From assembly GCA_017438745.1 (NCBI GenBank), contig JAFRUS010000062.1, positions 47,683 through 111,682 on the forward strand: a stretch of DNA of 64,000 bases, read 5' to 3'. Position numbers and translations under genes: made by a program. Below, piece by piece: positions 7,210 to 15,254 of this stretch; the first letter of the stretch is position 1; each line of letters opens with the position of its first letter. Under the pieces are notes generated by a model that did no database searches, had not been told where the DNA came from, and worked only from the letters and a program-made list of their open reading frames with translations. The stretch comes from Oscillospiraceae bacterium (GTDB taxonomy: Bacteria; Bacillota; Clostridia; Oscillospirales; Ruminococcaceae).

Positions 7210-9534
7210 ATGGAAAAGGGAAAGAGAATTAACATCGGACTCTTTGTGAACAGCATACAGAATGACTACTCAACACTTGTGTGTCAGGGTGCTGCTGTTG
7301 CTGCGGAAGAGCTGGACGTTAATCTCCTTATTGTTCCGGGTCATGAATTGAATAATACATGGGAAAAGAGAGAAGTAAAAAGGTTCGAACACCAGAACAA
7401 TGTCCTTTATACATTTATCAATTCCAATAACATTGACGTGCTTATTGTGTCGATGGGAACTGTTGCTTCTCCTCTGAATCAAAGGGAAAGAAAAGAATTT
7501 CTTGACCAGTACAAGGGTATAAAAGTAATTGCTCTTGAATCCGAGGTCGAAGGTTATCCGAGCATTCTTTACAGTATGAGTGGACTCAGACAGGAGATAG
7601 AGCATTTTATAACAGCTCATGGCATGAAGAAGATCGCATATTTAAGCGGTCCAGCTAATAATACTGTTGCACAGGAAAGAGAAGGCGTTTACAGGCAGGT
7701 CATGGCTGAATACGGCCTTGAAGTTCCTGAAAATTATGTTGCATACGGTGATTTCACAGATGTCTGTATCGATACAGTAAGGGAATGGTTTGATGCTCTT
7801 GCAGATAACTTCCCTGAAGTGATCTGCAGTGCCAATGACACTATGATCAAGTGTGTAAAGGAAGTATGCGAGGAACGCGGCCTGAAGATCGGTACCGATC
7901 TTTTTGTTGCAGGATTTGATGATGCTGCATTTGCAAATGTAATGGTTCCGCCGCTTACTACTGTAAAGTCCAATGTTATGACTATGGGCTACACTGCTGT
8001 TGTCAGTGCTGTGGATTATTATAAAACAGGAGTTTTCAAAAATGTATCAGTAGACACCATGCTTATAACAAGGCAGTCCTGCGGATGCAGTCCTGAAGCA
8101 GTCAGGGAGACTGAAACCAAGGGTATAAGCCTTGATGTCGAAAAGGATGAACTCATTGAAAATATTATAAAATATACGATCAAAAAGTCATCGCTCGATG
8201 TAATTCCGAAGACGCAGATCCGTGTTCTCCGTGAATTTATCGGATATGTTTACGAGCGGGCTGTCGGGGCGGTTCCTTCACCTATCTCATCTCCGGAAAT
8301 GAGCAAGCTTGTTTCGGAGCTTATGTGTGAGGAAAACATGGACTTTTTCACGTTTGATGCCATAAATGCCGTGGCTTTTGCCATGCGAAAAATTGCACTT
8401 GAAGGCAACGGCGGAGCAAAGCGTGAAGTGGTGTTCAGGGTCTTCGAAAGATTTTTTCGCAGCGTAAGCCTTCAGTTTGCTGAGAAAAGTCAGAACGTTG
8501 AAAGCAGAATGATCGCTGACCGTCTGGTTTTCTCGCGTATCGCTGATGATATGATGTCCAGCGGTGATGATGAATCCGAGAGTTTAAGACTGCTTATGAA
8601 CGATATAAGACAGCTGCACGTAAAGAGCTGCTATCTTTATCTTTACAATAAATCATTTGACGGTCTTTCAAAAACAGCACTCAGCAATGATGTTGCAGTA
8701 TGGAAGAGACCGGACCATGTTTATATCAAGGCTTTGTATGACAACAATGATCCTGTTTTTCCAAAGCCGGAGGAGCAGAAGATACGTTATGATGAATTTC
8801 TGACGCACAGGTTCTTCTGTGATGAACGCCGCAAGACCATGGTCCTGCAGGCACTTTACTTCAATTACGAACATTACGGAATAATCCTTATGGAGAGCAG
8901 TACCATAGGACTTATATCCGAGATAATGAATATCACACTCCAGATAAGCACTGCCATAAAGCTGACACAGTTTATGGGACAGCTTACCGATGCGCTTGAC
9001 AACGTTGAGGAAGCCAACAGAAAGCTCAGCATGGAATCTGTTACAGATCAGCTTACCGGTATCTATAACCGCCGCGGTTTCATAAGCGAGTCGGAAAAGA
9101 TCCTTTCCGACAAGAGAGGAAATACCTGCAGCGGTGCAGTTCTTTACGCAGACCTCGACTGTCTGAAGATCATAAACGATACTTTCGGACATAAAGAAGG
9201 GGATTTCGCAATAAGAAAAGCTTCGGAGATACTCCGCACAAGCCTGAGAAAGTCAGACGTTGTCGGACGTGTGGGCGGCGATGAGTTCGTTGCGTTCATT
9301 ATGGATATTGATGAGGAAAGAATAATGGCTGTATGCCAGAGAATACAGGACCTGGCGTCATCTTTCAATACGGAGAGCGACAAGCCATATAATATAGGAA
9401 TAAGTACGGGATTATACCGCTTCGATACTATTGACGGTGAATCAATAGATCAGCTTATGTCGGGAGCAGACAGGGATCTTTACAACAATAAAAAGAAAAA
9501 AGTCAAAGTAGTGCTGAAGGAAACAGCGGTTTAA
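7210..9534 (+). CDS. LacI-type sensor diguanylate cyclase (GGDEF)
   Basis: 774 residues without signal peptide or membrane helix, so cytoplasmic. Residues about 8-295 resemble the ligand-binding domain of LacI-family regulators (NIGLFVNSIQNDYSTLV onwards), without the DNA-binding head. A middle region (300-600) is helical and possibly GAF-like. The C-terminal GGDEF domain starts with TDQLTGIYNRRGF (DQLTG at 613-617). It has an intact active site GGDEF (689-693) and an RxxD inhibitory site (Arg680-Asp683) at the usual five-residue distance. It should make c-di-GMP from two GTP in response to an intracellular small ligand, possibly a sugar. The ribosome site is AAGGGAAGGGGG. The ArsR gene follows after 47 bases and may be co-transcribed. 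Confidence 0.88.
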   Translation: MEKGKRINIGLFVNSIQNDYSTLVCQGAAVAAEELDVNLLIVPGHELNNTWEKREVKRFEHQNNVLYTFINSNNIDVLIVSMGTVASPLNQRERKEFLDQYKGIKVIALESEVEGYPSILYSMSGLRQEIEHFITAHGMKKIAYLSGPANNTVAQEREGVYRQVMAEYGLEVPENYVAYGDFTDVCIDTVREWFDALADNFPEVICSANDTMIKCVKEVCEERGLKIGTDLFVAGFDDAAFANVMVPPLTTVKSNVMTMGYTAVVSAVDYYKTGVFKNVSVDTMLITRQSCGCSPEAVRETETKGISLDVEKDELIENIIKYTIKKSSLDVIPKTQIRVLREFIGYVYERAVGAVPSPISSPEMSKLVSELMCEENMDFFTFDAINAVAFAMRKIALEGNGGAKREVVFRVFERFFRSVSLQFAEKSQNVESRMIADRLVFSRIADDMMSSGDDESESLRLLMNDIRQLHVKSCYLYLYNKSFDGLSKTALSNDVAVWKRPDHVYIKALYDNNDPVFPKPEEQKIRYDEFLTHRFFCDERRKTMVLQALYFNYEHYGIILMESSTIGLISEIMNITLQISTAIKLTQFMGQLTDALDNVEEANRKLSMESVTDQLTGIYNRRGFISESEKILSDKRGNTCSGAVLYADLDCLKIINDTFGHKEGDFAIRKASEILRTSLRKSDVVGRVGGDEFVAFIMDIDEERIMAVCQRIQDLASSFNTESDKPYNIGISTGLYRFDTIDGESIDQLMSGADRDLYNNKKKKVKVVLKETAV

Positions 9535-9581
9535 CCGTAAATCCGCGCTTCTTTAGAAAATGCACTGATCAGGAGATCACT

Positions 9582-9953
9582 ATGGAAAAAGAACACTGTC
9601 ACTGTGGTTCTGAACACTGTGGATTTGACGGGAACATGCCTGACGATAATGTCCTGTACGATGTTTCAGAACTGTTCAAGGTTTTCGGTGACGCAACAAG
9701 GATAAAGATATTGTTCCTTCTTCTGAAGGAGGAAATGTGTGTCTGTGATATTGCCGGACTCCTTGGAATGCAGCAGTCAGCTATCTCACATCAGCTAAGG
9801 GTGCTCAAACAGGCGAGACTGGTAAAGTTCCGCAGAGAGGGCAAAACCGTTTTCTATTCCCTTGCAGACGGGCATGTGGAAACCATGCTGAGCCAGGGTC
9901 TGGAACATGCAGCAGAGCAGCAGCCATCAGGGCAGCCGCAGACAGGAAACTGA
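9582..9953 (+). CDS. ArsR/SmtB-family metal-sensing repressor
   Basis: 123 residues. The winged-helix core is VFGDATRIKILFLLL ... QQSAISHQLRVLKQARLV. It carries the CadC-type alpha-3N motif MCVCD (Cys53, Cys55) with an N-terminal Cys/His cluster (HCHCGSEHC, residues 5-13). The full SmtB/CzrA-type alpha-5 zinc site is also present: Asp96, His98, His109, Glu112 at exactly the family spacing. Most paralogues rely on only one of these sites. The family binds operator DNA and releases it on metal binding. No metal efflux gene is adjacent, so its target is unknown. It sits 47 bases after the GGDEF gene and 64 bases before the lipoprotein gene. Confidence 0.92.
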   Translation: MEKEHCHCGSEHCGFDGNMPDDNVLYDVSELFKVFGDATRIKILFLLLKEEMCVCDIAGLLGMQQSAISHQLRVLKQARLVKFRREGKTVFYSLADGHVETMLSQGLEHAAEQQPSGQPQTGN

Positions 9954-10017
9954 AAGTAAAGTTCAGGGTGTGACGGGAATGGACGCCATGCCTGTGATAC
10001 AGAAAGGATACGAAAAT

Positions 10018-11394
10018 ATGAATAGAACAGGAAGACTATTTGCTTCGCTGGCAGCAGTCATTCTTACAGCTTCACTTGCTTCGTGTGATAATAAGCCGCA
10101 GACAGGAAAAACAGATAATCTTGATACGGCTACAAGAGAAGAACTTGCCAGTATTGCAGCAAAGGATTCCAGACTGACGGGTGAACTGGAAAACAAGACT
10201 ATCAAATGGATGGCGAACTGGGGCTTTTCTGCAGAAAAAGATCCTAACCTTGTTGTATTTCAGGAGAGATACGGCGGAAATATCGAAGAGACCATCATTG
10301 ACTGGTCTGTAAGATACGATAAGCTTGCAACTGCCATAAACGGAGACGAAGGAATAGACTTTTTCCCTGCAGGAGATACCGATGCGTTTCCTAAGGGTGC
10401 GATAAAGTCAATGTTCGTTCCTGTCGATGACTACATCGATTTCAGCTCGGAACTCTGGGCAGATGTTAAGACAGCCAATGATATCTTTCTCTGGGACGGC
10501 CATCACTACGTTATCTGTACAGATGTAAGCGGTGCAAACACTGCGATTATCTATAATAAAAAGACCATAGAAGAGTATGGCCTTGAAGATCCTGCCGAGC
10601 TGTTCGAAAAGGGCGAATGGAACTGGGATACATTCAAGAAGCAGCTTGATGATTTCGTTGATCCTGAAAACGGACTTTACGGCATTGACGGCTGGTGGAC
10701 AGAGGCGGCTCTTTCGCTTACTACCGGTGTCCCATACATAGGACTTAAAGACGGCAAGCTCGTTAATAATCTTAAAGATCCTGCTATCGAACGTGTTCAG
10801 AAGTTCATGGCTGAGCTCCACGATGACGGATGCGTCCTTGACAAGGGACTTTTCGACTGGAGTGAAAAACCGAATTTTATCGGTGAAGGAAAGGAACTTT
10901 TCTACCCATGCGGATTATGGGCTGTTTATAAACCTGCTGAAGAATGGAAGAAGACTTTCGGCGAAGATGCATTCTTTGTACCTATGCCTAAGGATCCGAA
11001 GGCTGACTACTACTACATTCCTTCAACCGTTGAAGGATTTATGATGGTGTCAGGCGGAAAGAACCCTGAAGGTGTTGCGAAATTTGCAGAGTGCAAGAGA
11101 GTGGTGCTTCTTAACGAAGGACTCAGAAAAGTCGGCGAAGATATGACTGTTGAGTCGTACGGCTGGACACCGGAAATGGTAGCCATGAGAGACAAGATGA
11201 CTGAAATGGCCAACGAACATCCGGTATTTGATTTCTATGTGGGCGTAAGCAATGATGTGACAAGCATTCTTGACAGTGCGGAAACCGGTATCAGAGGATC
11301 GCTTCAGGGCGGTACACCTTGGTCAGAGACTGTGAATTCGTGCTACGATGTGATAGACGCTCTCATTGATGACGCAAATAACGGAAGATCTTAA
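10018..11394 (+). CDS. Extracellular solute-binding lipoprotein (ABC transporter family 1 type)
   Basis: 458 residues from the ATG at 10018, which follows AGAAAGGA. An in-frame start at 9907 would overlap arsR and displace the signal peptide. The lipoprotein signal (MNRTGRLFASLAAVILTASL) ends in the lipobox LASC, so Cys22 should be lipidated. The mature part looks like a family-1 carbohydrate-binding protein (WGWNWDTFKKQLDDF-like aromatic stretches, EGKELFYPCGLWAVY, PSTVEGFMMVSGGKNPEG). No permease or ATPase gene is near, so it must either use a transporter encoded elsewhere or act as a sensor. A factor-independent terminator follows at 11456-11493. Confidence 0.85.
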   Translation: MNRTGRLFASLAAVILTASLASCDNKPQTGKTDNLDTATREELASIAAKDSRLTGELENKTIKWMANWGFSAEKDPNLVVFQERYGGNIEETIIDWSVRYDKLATAINGDEGIDFFPAGDTDAFPKGAIKSMFVPVDDYIDFSSELWADVKTANDIFLWDGHHYVICTDVSGANTAIIYNKKTIEEYGLEDPAELFEKGEWNWDTFKKQLDDFVDPENGLYGIDGWWTEAALSLTTGVPYIGLKDGKLVNNLKDPAIERVQKFMAELHDDGCVLDKGLFDWSEKPNFIGEGKELFYPCGLWAVYKPAEEWKKTFGEDAFFVPMPKDPKADYYYIPSTVEGFMMVSGGKNPEGVAKFAECKRVVLLNEGLRKVGEDMTVESYGWTPEMVAMRDKMTEMANEHPVFDFYVGVSNDVTSILDSAETGIRGSLQGGTPWSETVNSCYDVIDALIDDANNGRS

Positions 11395-11455
11395 TATTCT
11401 CCATAAAGAATTTTATACGTCTCCTGCATATCAGCAGGAGGTCCACAGTAAACGA

Positions 11456-11493
11456 AAAGCAGGACAACGTTTAAATTGTTGTCCTGCTTTTTT
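11456..11493. terminator. Bidirectional terminator
   Basis: AAAGCAGGACAAC pairs with GTTGTCCTGCTTT across the loop GTTTAAATT, with T-runs on both sides. It ends the solute-binding gene (plus) and the radical SAM gene (minus). The last codons and the stop of the minus-strand gene lie inside the stem. A smaller palindrome, CTCCTGC/GCAGGAG, lies upstream at 11421-11440. Confidence 0.85.
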
Positions 11494-12415
11494 TACCCTG
11501 AAAGCTGTCACGTCTTTTAAGCTCCTTGTCTATGCCGTTGAGTACTGAGCGTTTGTCACAGGTCCACAGAGGAGCTTCAAGTATCCTTTTGTCGCCATCT
11601 CCGGTGACACGCTCTATAACAATGTCCGGGGTGGTAAGTTCTATCTGGTCGCATACAAGTGAAATGTATTCTTCCTTTGAAAGAAGAGGAAAGGGTGCGG
11701 TCCTGTACATTTCCGAAAGGTTGGTGCCTTTTGTGATGTGAAGCATATGTATCTTTATGCAGCCCGGATGAAGGCCGCTTACTCTTTCTGCTGTTTCAAG
11801 CATCATTTTCCTTGTCTCCCCCGGAAGGCCGTTTATTATGTGGATACAGGTTCGTATCCCCATGCTTTTTAGTTTTTCAAATGACTCAAGGAAAATACCG
11901 AACGTATGTCCGCGGTTTATAAGTTCTGCTGTTTTGTCATGTATGGTCTGCAGACCGAGTTCGACTGTAAGAAATGTTTGTTCGGACAAGTCTCCGAGCA
12001 GCTTTAGCACATCATCCGGCAGGCAGTCTGCTCTGGTGGCGACGGTCAGTCCTTTTGTGCCCGGAAAGGCAAGAGCTTCACTGAAAAGTGCAGACAGTTT
12101 TTCAACTGGTGCATATGTATTTGTGCCGGCCTGAAAATATGCGATGTAGCTTGAACTTTTCCATTTTTCTGAAAGAAGTGCGATCTGTTCCTTCATCTGA
12201 TCTGTTAGAGAACTGCCGGAATTTCCTGAAAAATCACCGCTCAGCATCGGGGAACAGTATATGCATCCGCCGGTACCGCATGTTCCGTCACGGTTCGGAC
12301 ATGTGAAGCCGGCATTAAGGGAGAGTTTGACAACTTTTTCACCGAAAGTTTCACGGAGAAACCGGTTCTGGGTGTAGTAACGTTTGTTGTCACCAGATAT
12401 AGCGAATTCATTCAT
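11471..12415 (-). CDS. TIGR01212/YhcC-type radical SAM protein
   Basis: 314 residues. The cluster motif CPNRDGTCGTGGCIYCSP is the CxxxxxxCxxxxCxxC arrangement typical of the TIGR01212 (YhcC) family, not the simple CxxxCxxC. It is followed by TVATRADCLPDDVL and LTVELGLQTIHDKTAELINRGH, also family signatures of the TIM barrel that binds S-adenosylmethionine and a 4Fe-4S cluster. The substrate of this family is not established. Single-gene unit on the minus strand. Its C-terminal residues are encoded by one arm of the shared terminator. Confidence 0.9.
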   Translation of the reverse strand: MNEFAISGDNKRYYTQNRFLRETFGEKVVKLSLNAGFTCPNRDGTCGTGGCIYCSPMLSGDFSGNSGSSLTDQMKEQIALLSEKWKSSSYIAYFQAGTNTYAPVEKLSALFSEALAFPGTKGLTVATRADCLPDDVLKLLGDLSEQTFLTVELGLQTIHDKTAELINRGHTFGIFLESFEKLKSMGIRTCIHIINGLPGETRKMMLETAERVSGLHPGCIKIHMLHITKGTNLSEMYRTAPFPLLSKEEYISLVCDQIELTTPDIVIERVTGDGDKRILEAPLWTCDKRSVLNGIDKELKRRDSFQGKKSRTTI

Positions 12416-12462
12416 ATAAGCGTCCTGTATATGTGTAAGATGTCGATTTTGTTAGAATACCA

Positions 12463-12491
12463 TTGATTTTGTTTTATAAATATGGTATACT
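12463..12491 (+). promoter_or_regulatory. Promoter of the SDR gene
   Basis: TTGATT (12463-12468), 17 bases, TATACT (12486-12491). The AT-rich leader is about 120 bases long. Confidence 0.65.
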
Positions 12492-12620
12492 ATAGAAGGG
12501 AAATAGTACGAATTTTTATTAATTTATATGGGAAACAAAAATTTATTTTTGCATTACTTATAATTATATAATAAAAAAGGAAATAAAACAACACTACTTG
12601 AATGAAAGGGGAATGTGAGG

Positions 12621-13580
12621 ATGGCTAAGATCTTAGTTACCGGTGCTTGCGGGCTAATGGGCGAAAAGGTCTGCTCAGGATTACTCAAAAGAGATAATAA
12701 TGAGATAATCGGAACCGACACTAAGTCAAGCACCTACAATGAAGGAAAAGAACGATACACTTTTGTAAGTGCAGGTCCGAGAGACCGTGCTGTATTTGAA
12801 GATCTTTTCAAAAATGAAGATATCGATATTCTTGTTCACTGCGCATACACAGCTGATAATGATCTTAAAGATATTATAACTGAAAATGACATTAAGGAAA
12901 GCGCGATCTACGATGACTATCTTTACACTCTTGCAGTTTCGTCCGGAATAAAGAAAGCTATTCTTATAAGCACAAGTCAGGTTTATGAGTTTCCTAAATC
13001 AAGAGAACCTATAAGAGAAACTGACAGACTGAAGCTTGATTCAAACTATGCTAAGCTCAAAAGAAAAGCCGAAGAAAAATTCGGTGAAGCTATAAAGTCA
13101 AATCCGGAAGTCATCGGTGCAGCGCTCAGGGTGGCACCTATCTATACAAGTGATTTTTCAGACAATCTTCTTGCCAAGATATATGACCCTGAAACTGACG
13201 GACTGTTCGTATACTACTCAGGAGACTACGGATTCCAGTTCTGCTGTCTGCATAATCTCGTTGAGTTTATTATGTGCTACGTTAAGTATGCCGAGGACAG
13301 AACATACAGTGGCCTTTACAACATAGCGGACAATAACATATGCTCGGCACGTGAGATAATATCCTACGCAAGAGCCCGAAAGACATACGGTCCGGCTGTT
13401 CAGAGAAATGTCGGAAAAGACAAGATGAAAAATCTTATCGGACGTCTGACCAGTAAGGGCGACCAGAAGACGAATTACCGCTACAATGACATGGATACGT
13501 TCTTTAACAACAATGTTCTTGATGATACCAGAGCAAAGAAACTCTGTAACTTCAAATGGAACATTGAAAACACAAAATAA
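12621..13580 (+). CDS. NAD-dependent epimerase/dehydratase (extended SDR)
   Basis: 319 residues from ATG 12621. An in-frame GTG at 12615 is only 3 bases from the ribosome site AAAGGGG, so the ATG is preferred. The Rossmann motif GxxGxxG is seen as TGACGLMGEKV. The extended-SDR signature follows: STSQVYEF, then YAKLKRKAE with the catalytic YxxxK. The C-terminal part ends with NFKWNIENTK, a common ending of sugar-nucleotide epimerases. The likely substrate is a nucleotide sugar, but neighbours give no pathway. Transcribed alone and closed by a strong terminator. Confidence 0.85.
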   Translation: MAKILVTGACGLMGEKVCSGLLKRDNNEIIGTDTKSSTYNEGKERYTFVSAGPRDRAVFEDLFKNEDIDILVHCAYTADNDLKDIITENDIKESAIYDDYLYTLAVSSGIKKAILISTSQVYEFPKSREPIRETDRLKLDSNYAKLKRKAEEKFGEAIKSNPEVIGAALRVAPIYTSDFSDNLLAKIYDPETDGLFVYYSGDYGFQFCCLHNLVEFIMCYVKYAEDRTYSGLYNIADNNICSAREIISYARARKTYGPAVQRNVGKDKMKNLIGRLTSKGDQKTNYRYNDMDTFFNNNVLDDTRAKKLCNFKWNIENTK

Positions 13581-13629
13581 TAATAAGCCGGCTAAAGTAA
13601 ACGGCACGGATGTTGGCTGTTTACTGTAA

Positions 13630-13669
13630 AAAAAAAAGTCTTACCGCGTAAAAACGGTAAGACTTTTTT
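13630..13669 (+). terminator. Terminator after the SDR gene
   Basis: AAAAGTCTTACCG pairs with CGGTAAGACTTTTTT. Just upstream (13596-13625) an imperfect palindrome with arms AGTAAACGGC/GCTGTTTACT resembles the AGTAAACG repeat family seen at 7113. Confidence 0.85.
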
Positions 13670-13738
13670 GTTTCTCAGTGTGAGGGCTGCGGGGCTTCGT
13701 ACAACATCACGCTCGTCCGGTGAAGCAGGACAGGAGAC

Positions 13739-14275
13739 TTAATCGCTCTGTTTAAGAAGTCCGACGATGATCTGTCTCTGACTTCCGTCATCAGTGCAGG
13801 TCACCAGTGTTATGCGGTTGTCACCGAAATCGTCAAGTATCCATGTCTCATCGGGATTAACAATGAATTTTTCAGAAATGGTGTATACATATTCATTTCT
13901 GTTTAAGTCGTAGAGAGTTATATCCATACCTTTGTCGGCGTTTTTCAGACCGTTGAAATGCTCTTTGTAAATGGTGCTGCTGTGTCCGGCAATACAGTAA
14001 TTGCCGCTTCCGAAATCACCTGTACCGGTAAAGTGTCCTGTGCCTTCCGCAAGTATTTCATTTTCTGTACCTTCAAGTACAGGAGCTTTAATGTGCAGGT
14101 CAGCTATCTCAACGACCGGGTTTTCGTTTAAAAGTTTCTGCCTGTGAAATTCCCTGCATACTTTTCGTATGCCGAAATAACCTAAAACGGCAGCGCCGGT
14201 GAGGAAGGCAATGAGTCCCGAAATGAAAAGGACCCATTGCTTTTTCGTTTTTGTACCGGCGATCTGTTTTCTCAT
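13739..14275 (-). CDS. Sortase (class D/E-like)
   Basis: 178 residues from the ATG at 14275, preceded by GGGGAAGGAAATAAT. A longer in-frame start adds 15 residues without a ribosome site. One N-terminal membrane helix (WVLFISGLIAFLTGAAVLGYF) anchors a compact sortase domain. The catalytic set is visible: His in IAGHSS, Cys in TLVTCTDD and Arg in SQRQIIVG. The domain order IKAPVLEGTEN ... GTGDFGSGNYCIAGH fits the small class D group. The enzyme joins sorting-motif proteins to cell wall or to each other. No LPxTG-like substrate is encoded in this window. Confidence 0.87.
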   Translation of the reverse strand: MRKQIAGTKTKKQWVLFISGLIAFLTGAAVLGYFGIRKVCREFHRQKLLNENPVVEIADLHIKAPVLEGTENEILAEGTGHFTGTGDFGSGNYCIAGHSSTIYKEHFNGLKNADKGMDITLYDLNRNEYVYTISEKFIVNPDETWILDDFGDNRITLVTCTDDGSQRQIIVGLLKQSD

Positions 14276-14407
14276 ATTATTTCCTTCCCCGAAAATAAAT
14301 AAATTAAAAGTGATTAGCAAAACTGCTTTTTGCTTACAATGTAATTATAGCATGTGAATATAAGTTTTTATTTATAATTACAGAATTGTAATTATAATAA
14401 AACGAGG

Positions 14408-14472
14408 GCACGGGGCGAAGCCCCGTAAATCCCCTCCAGCTGGAAATCCAGCTCCGCCGGATTTCCAGCTTA
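14408..14472. repeat. Hairpin repeat pair (GGGGCGAAGCCCC type)
   Basis: CGGGGCGAAGCCCCG (14409-14423) is followed by an AGCTGGAAATCC/GGATTTCCAGCT stem (14440-14471). Order and spacing match modules 2 and 3 of the composite repeat described at 35371, 55924 and 58855. Confidence 0.8.
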
Positions 14473-14473
14473 A

Positions 14474-15160
14474 TTAAAATATTACACGGCGAAGCACATA
14501 GTCACCTTCGGATGTTGATGCAATCTCGTAGGTGCTCATGTCATCCATTTCGAGATGCTTTTTCAGACGGGATATGTTTACTCTTATCGTGTTTTTGCTG
14601 TCTTCCACATCGCAGCCGTAGATGTTCTTGTATATCTCATGACAGTTTATACGTGAACCTATGCGGCTTGCCAGCAGATAAAGTATCTGAAGTTCGCGCT
14701 GCGGAAGGGAGTATTCATTGTCGTCCAGCGTTGCGGTGCCGGAAAACAGGTCTATTGAAAGAAACGGGAGTTCTATTTTCGGATGACCGGATGCCTGAGT
14801 GACATTTCTGCGCAGCTGGGCTTCGATACGTGCTTTCAGTACGTTTAGGTCATACGGCTTGGTTATGTAGTCATCTCCGCCGCTGCGGAATCCCATTATG
14901 ACACTGTCGTTTTCATCCCGGGCGGTAAGAAAAATAACCGGGGCATTGGTCTTCTGTCTGAGTATTTTGCAGAAATCCATGCCGTCTCCGTCCGGCAGCA
15001 TTACATCGAGAAGAACGAGATCCGGAATATATTCCTCGAGTTTGAAAGTCGCTGATTTAATTGAGTCGGCACAGTGTACCGTGTAGCCTTCGCCTTCCAG
15101 AAAGCTTTTGTTTATTCCCATGATGTCAGAATCATCTTCTACCAGCAGGATGTGAGCCAT
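14474..15160 (-). CDS. OmpR-family response regulator
   Basis: 228 residues. The receiver domain (1-120) has the acidic pair in LLVEDDSD, phosphoacceptor Asp52 in LLDVMLP, the Thr of FLTARDEND and the Lys of YITKPYD. A winged-helix DNA-binding domain (about 130-225) follows (LPQRELQILYLLASRIG, NTIRVNISRLKKHLE). It lies 94 bases downstream of the hybrid kinase gene on the same strand and could be one output of that relay. A REP-like stem (GCAGATCCGCA/TGCGGATCTGC, 15203-15232) sits in the gap, so co-transcription is not certain. Confidence 0.92.
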   Translation of the reverse strand: MAHILLVEDDSDIMGINKSFLEGEGYTVHCADSIKSATFKLEEYIPDLVLLDVMLPDGDGMDFCKILRQKTNAPVIFLTARDENDSVIMGFRSGGDDYITKPYDLNVLKARIEAQLRRNVTQASGHPKIELPFLSIDLFSGTATLDDNEYSLPQRELQILYLLASRIGSRINCHEIYKNIYGCDVEDSKNTIRVNISRLKKHLEMDDMSTYEIASTSEGDYVLRRVIF

Positions 15161-15202
15161 AAATACCCCCGTTAATGTGTTTTTCTTTTTGACCGTAATA
15201 TG

Positions 15203-15232
15203 CAGATCCGCAAATATAGTCTGCGGATCTGC
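15203..15232. repeat. Intergenic palindrome
   Basis: An 11-base stem GCAGATCCGCA/TGCGGATCTGC separates the hybrid kinase and the response regulator genes. It has no T-run, so it looks like a repeat module (compare module 3, GCAGATCCGGC..., at 23633) rather than a terminator. Confidence 0.55.
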
Positions 15233-15254
15233 ACCTGTATTGATATTATTGTTT

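Noticed and set aside
9907..10017. Extended start of the solute-binding protein, overlapping arsR
   Set aside because: It would bury the lipoprotein signal peptide. ATG 10018 has AGAAAGGA upstream.
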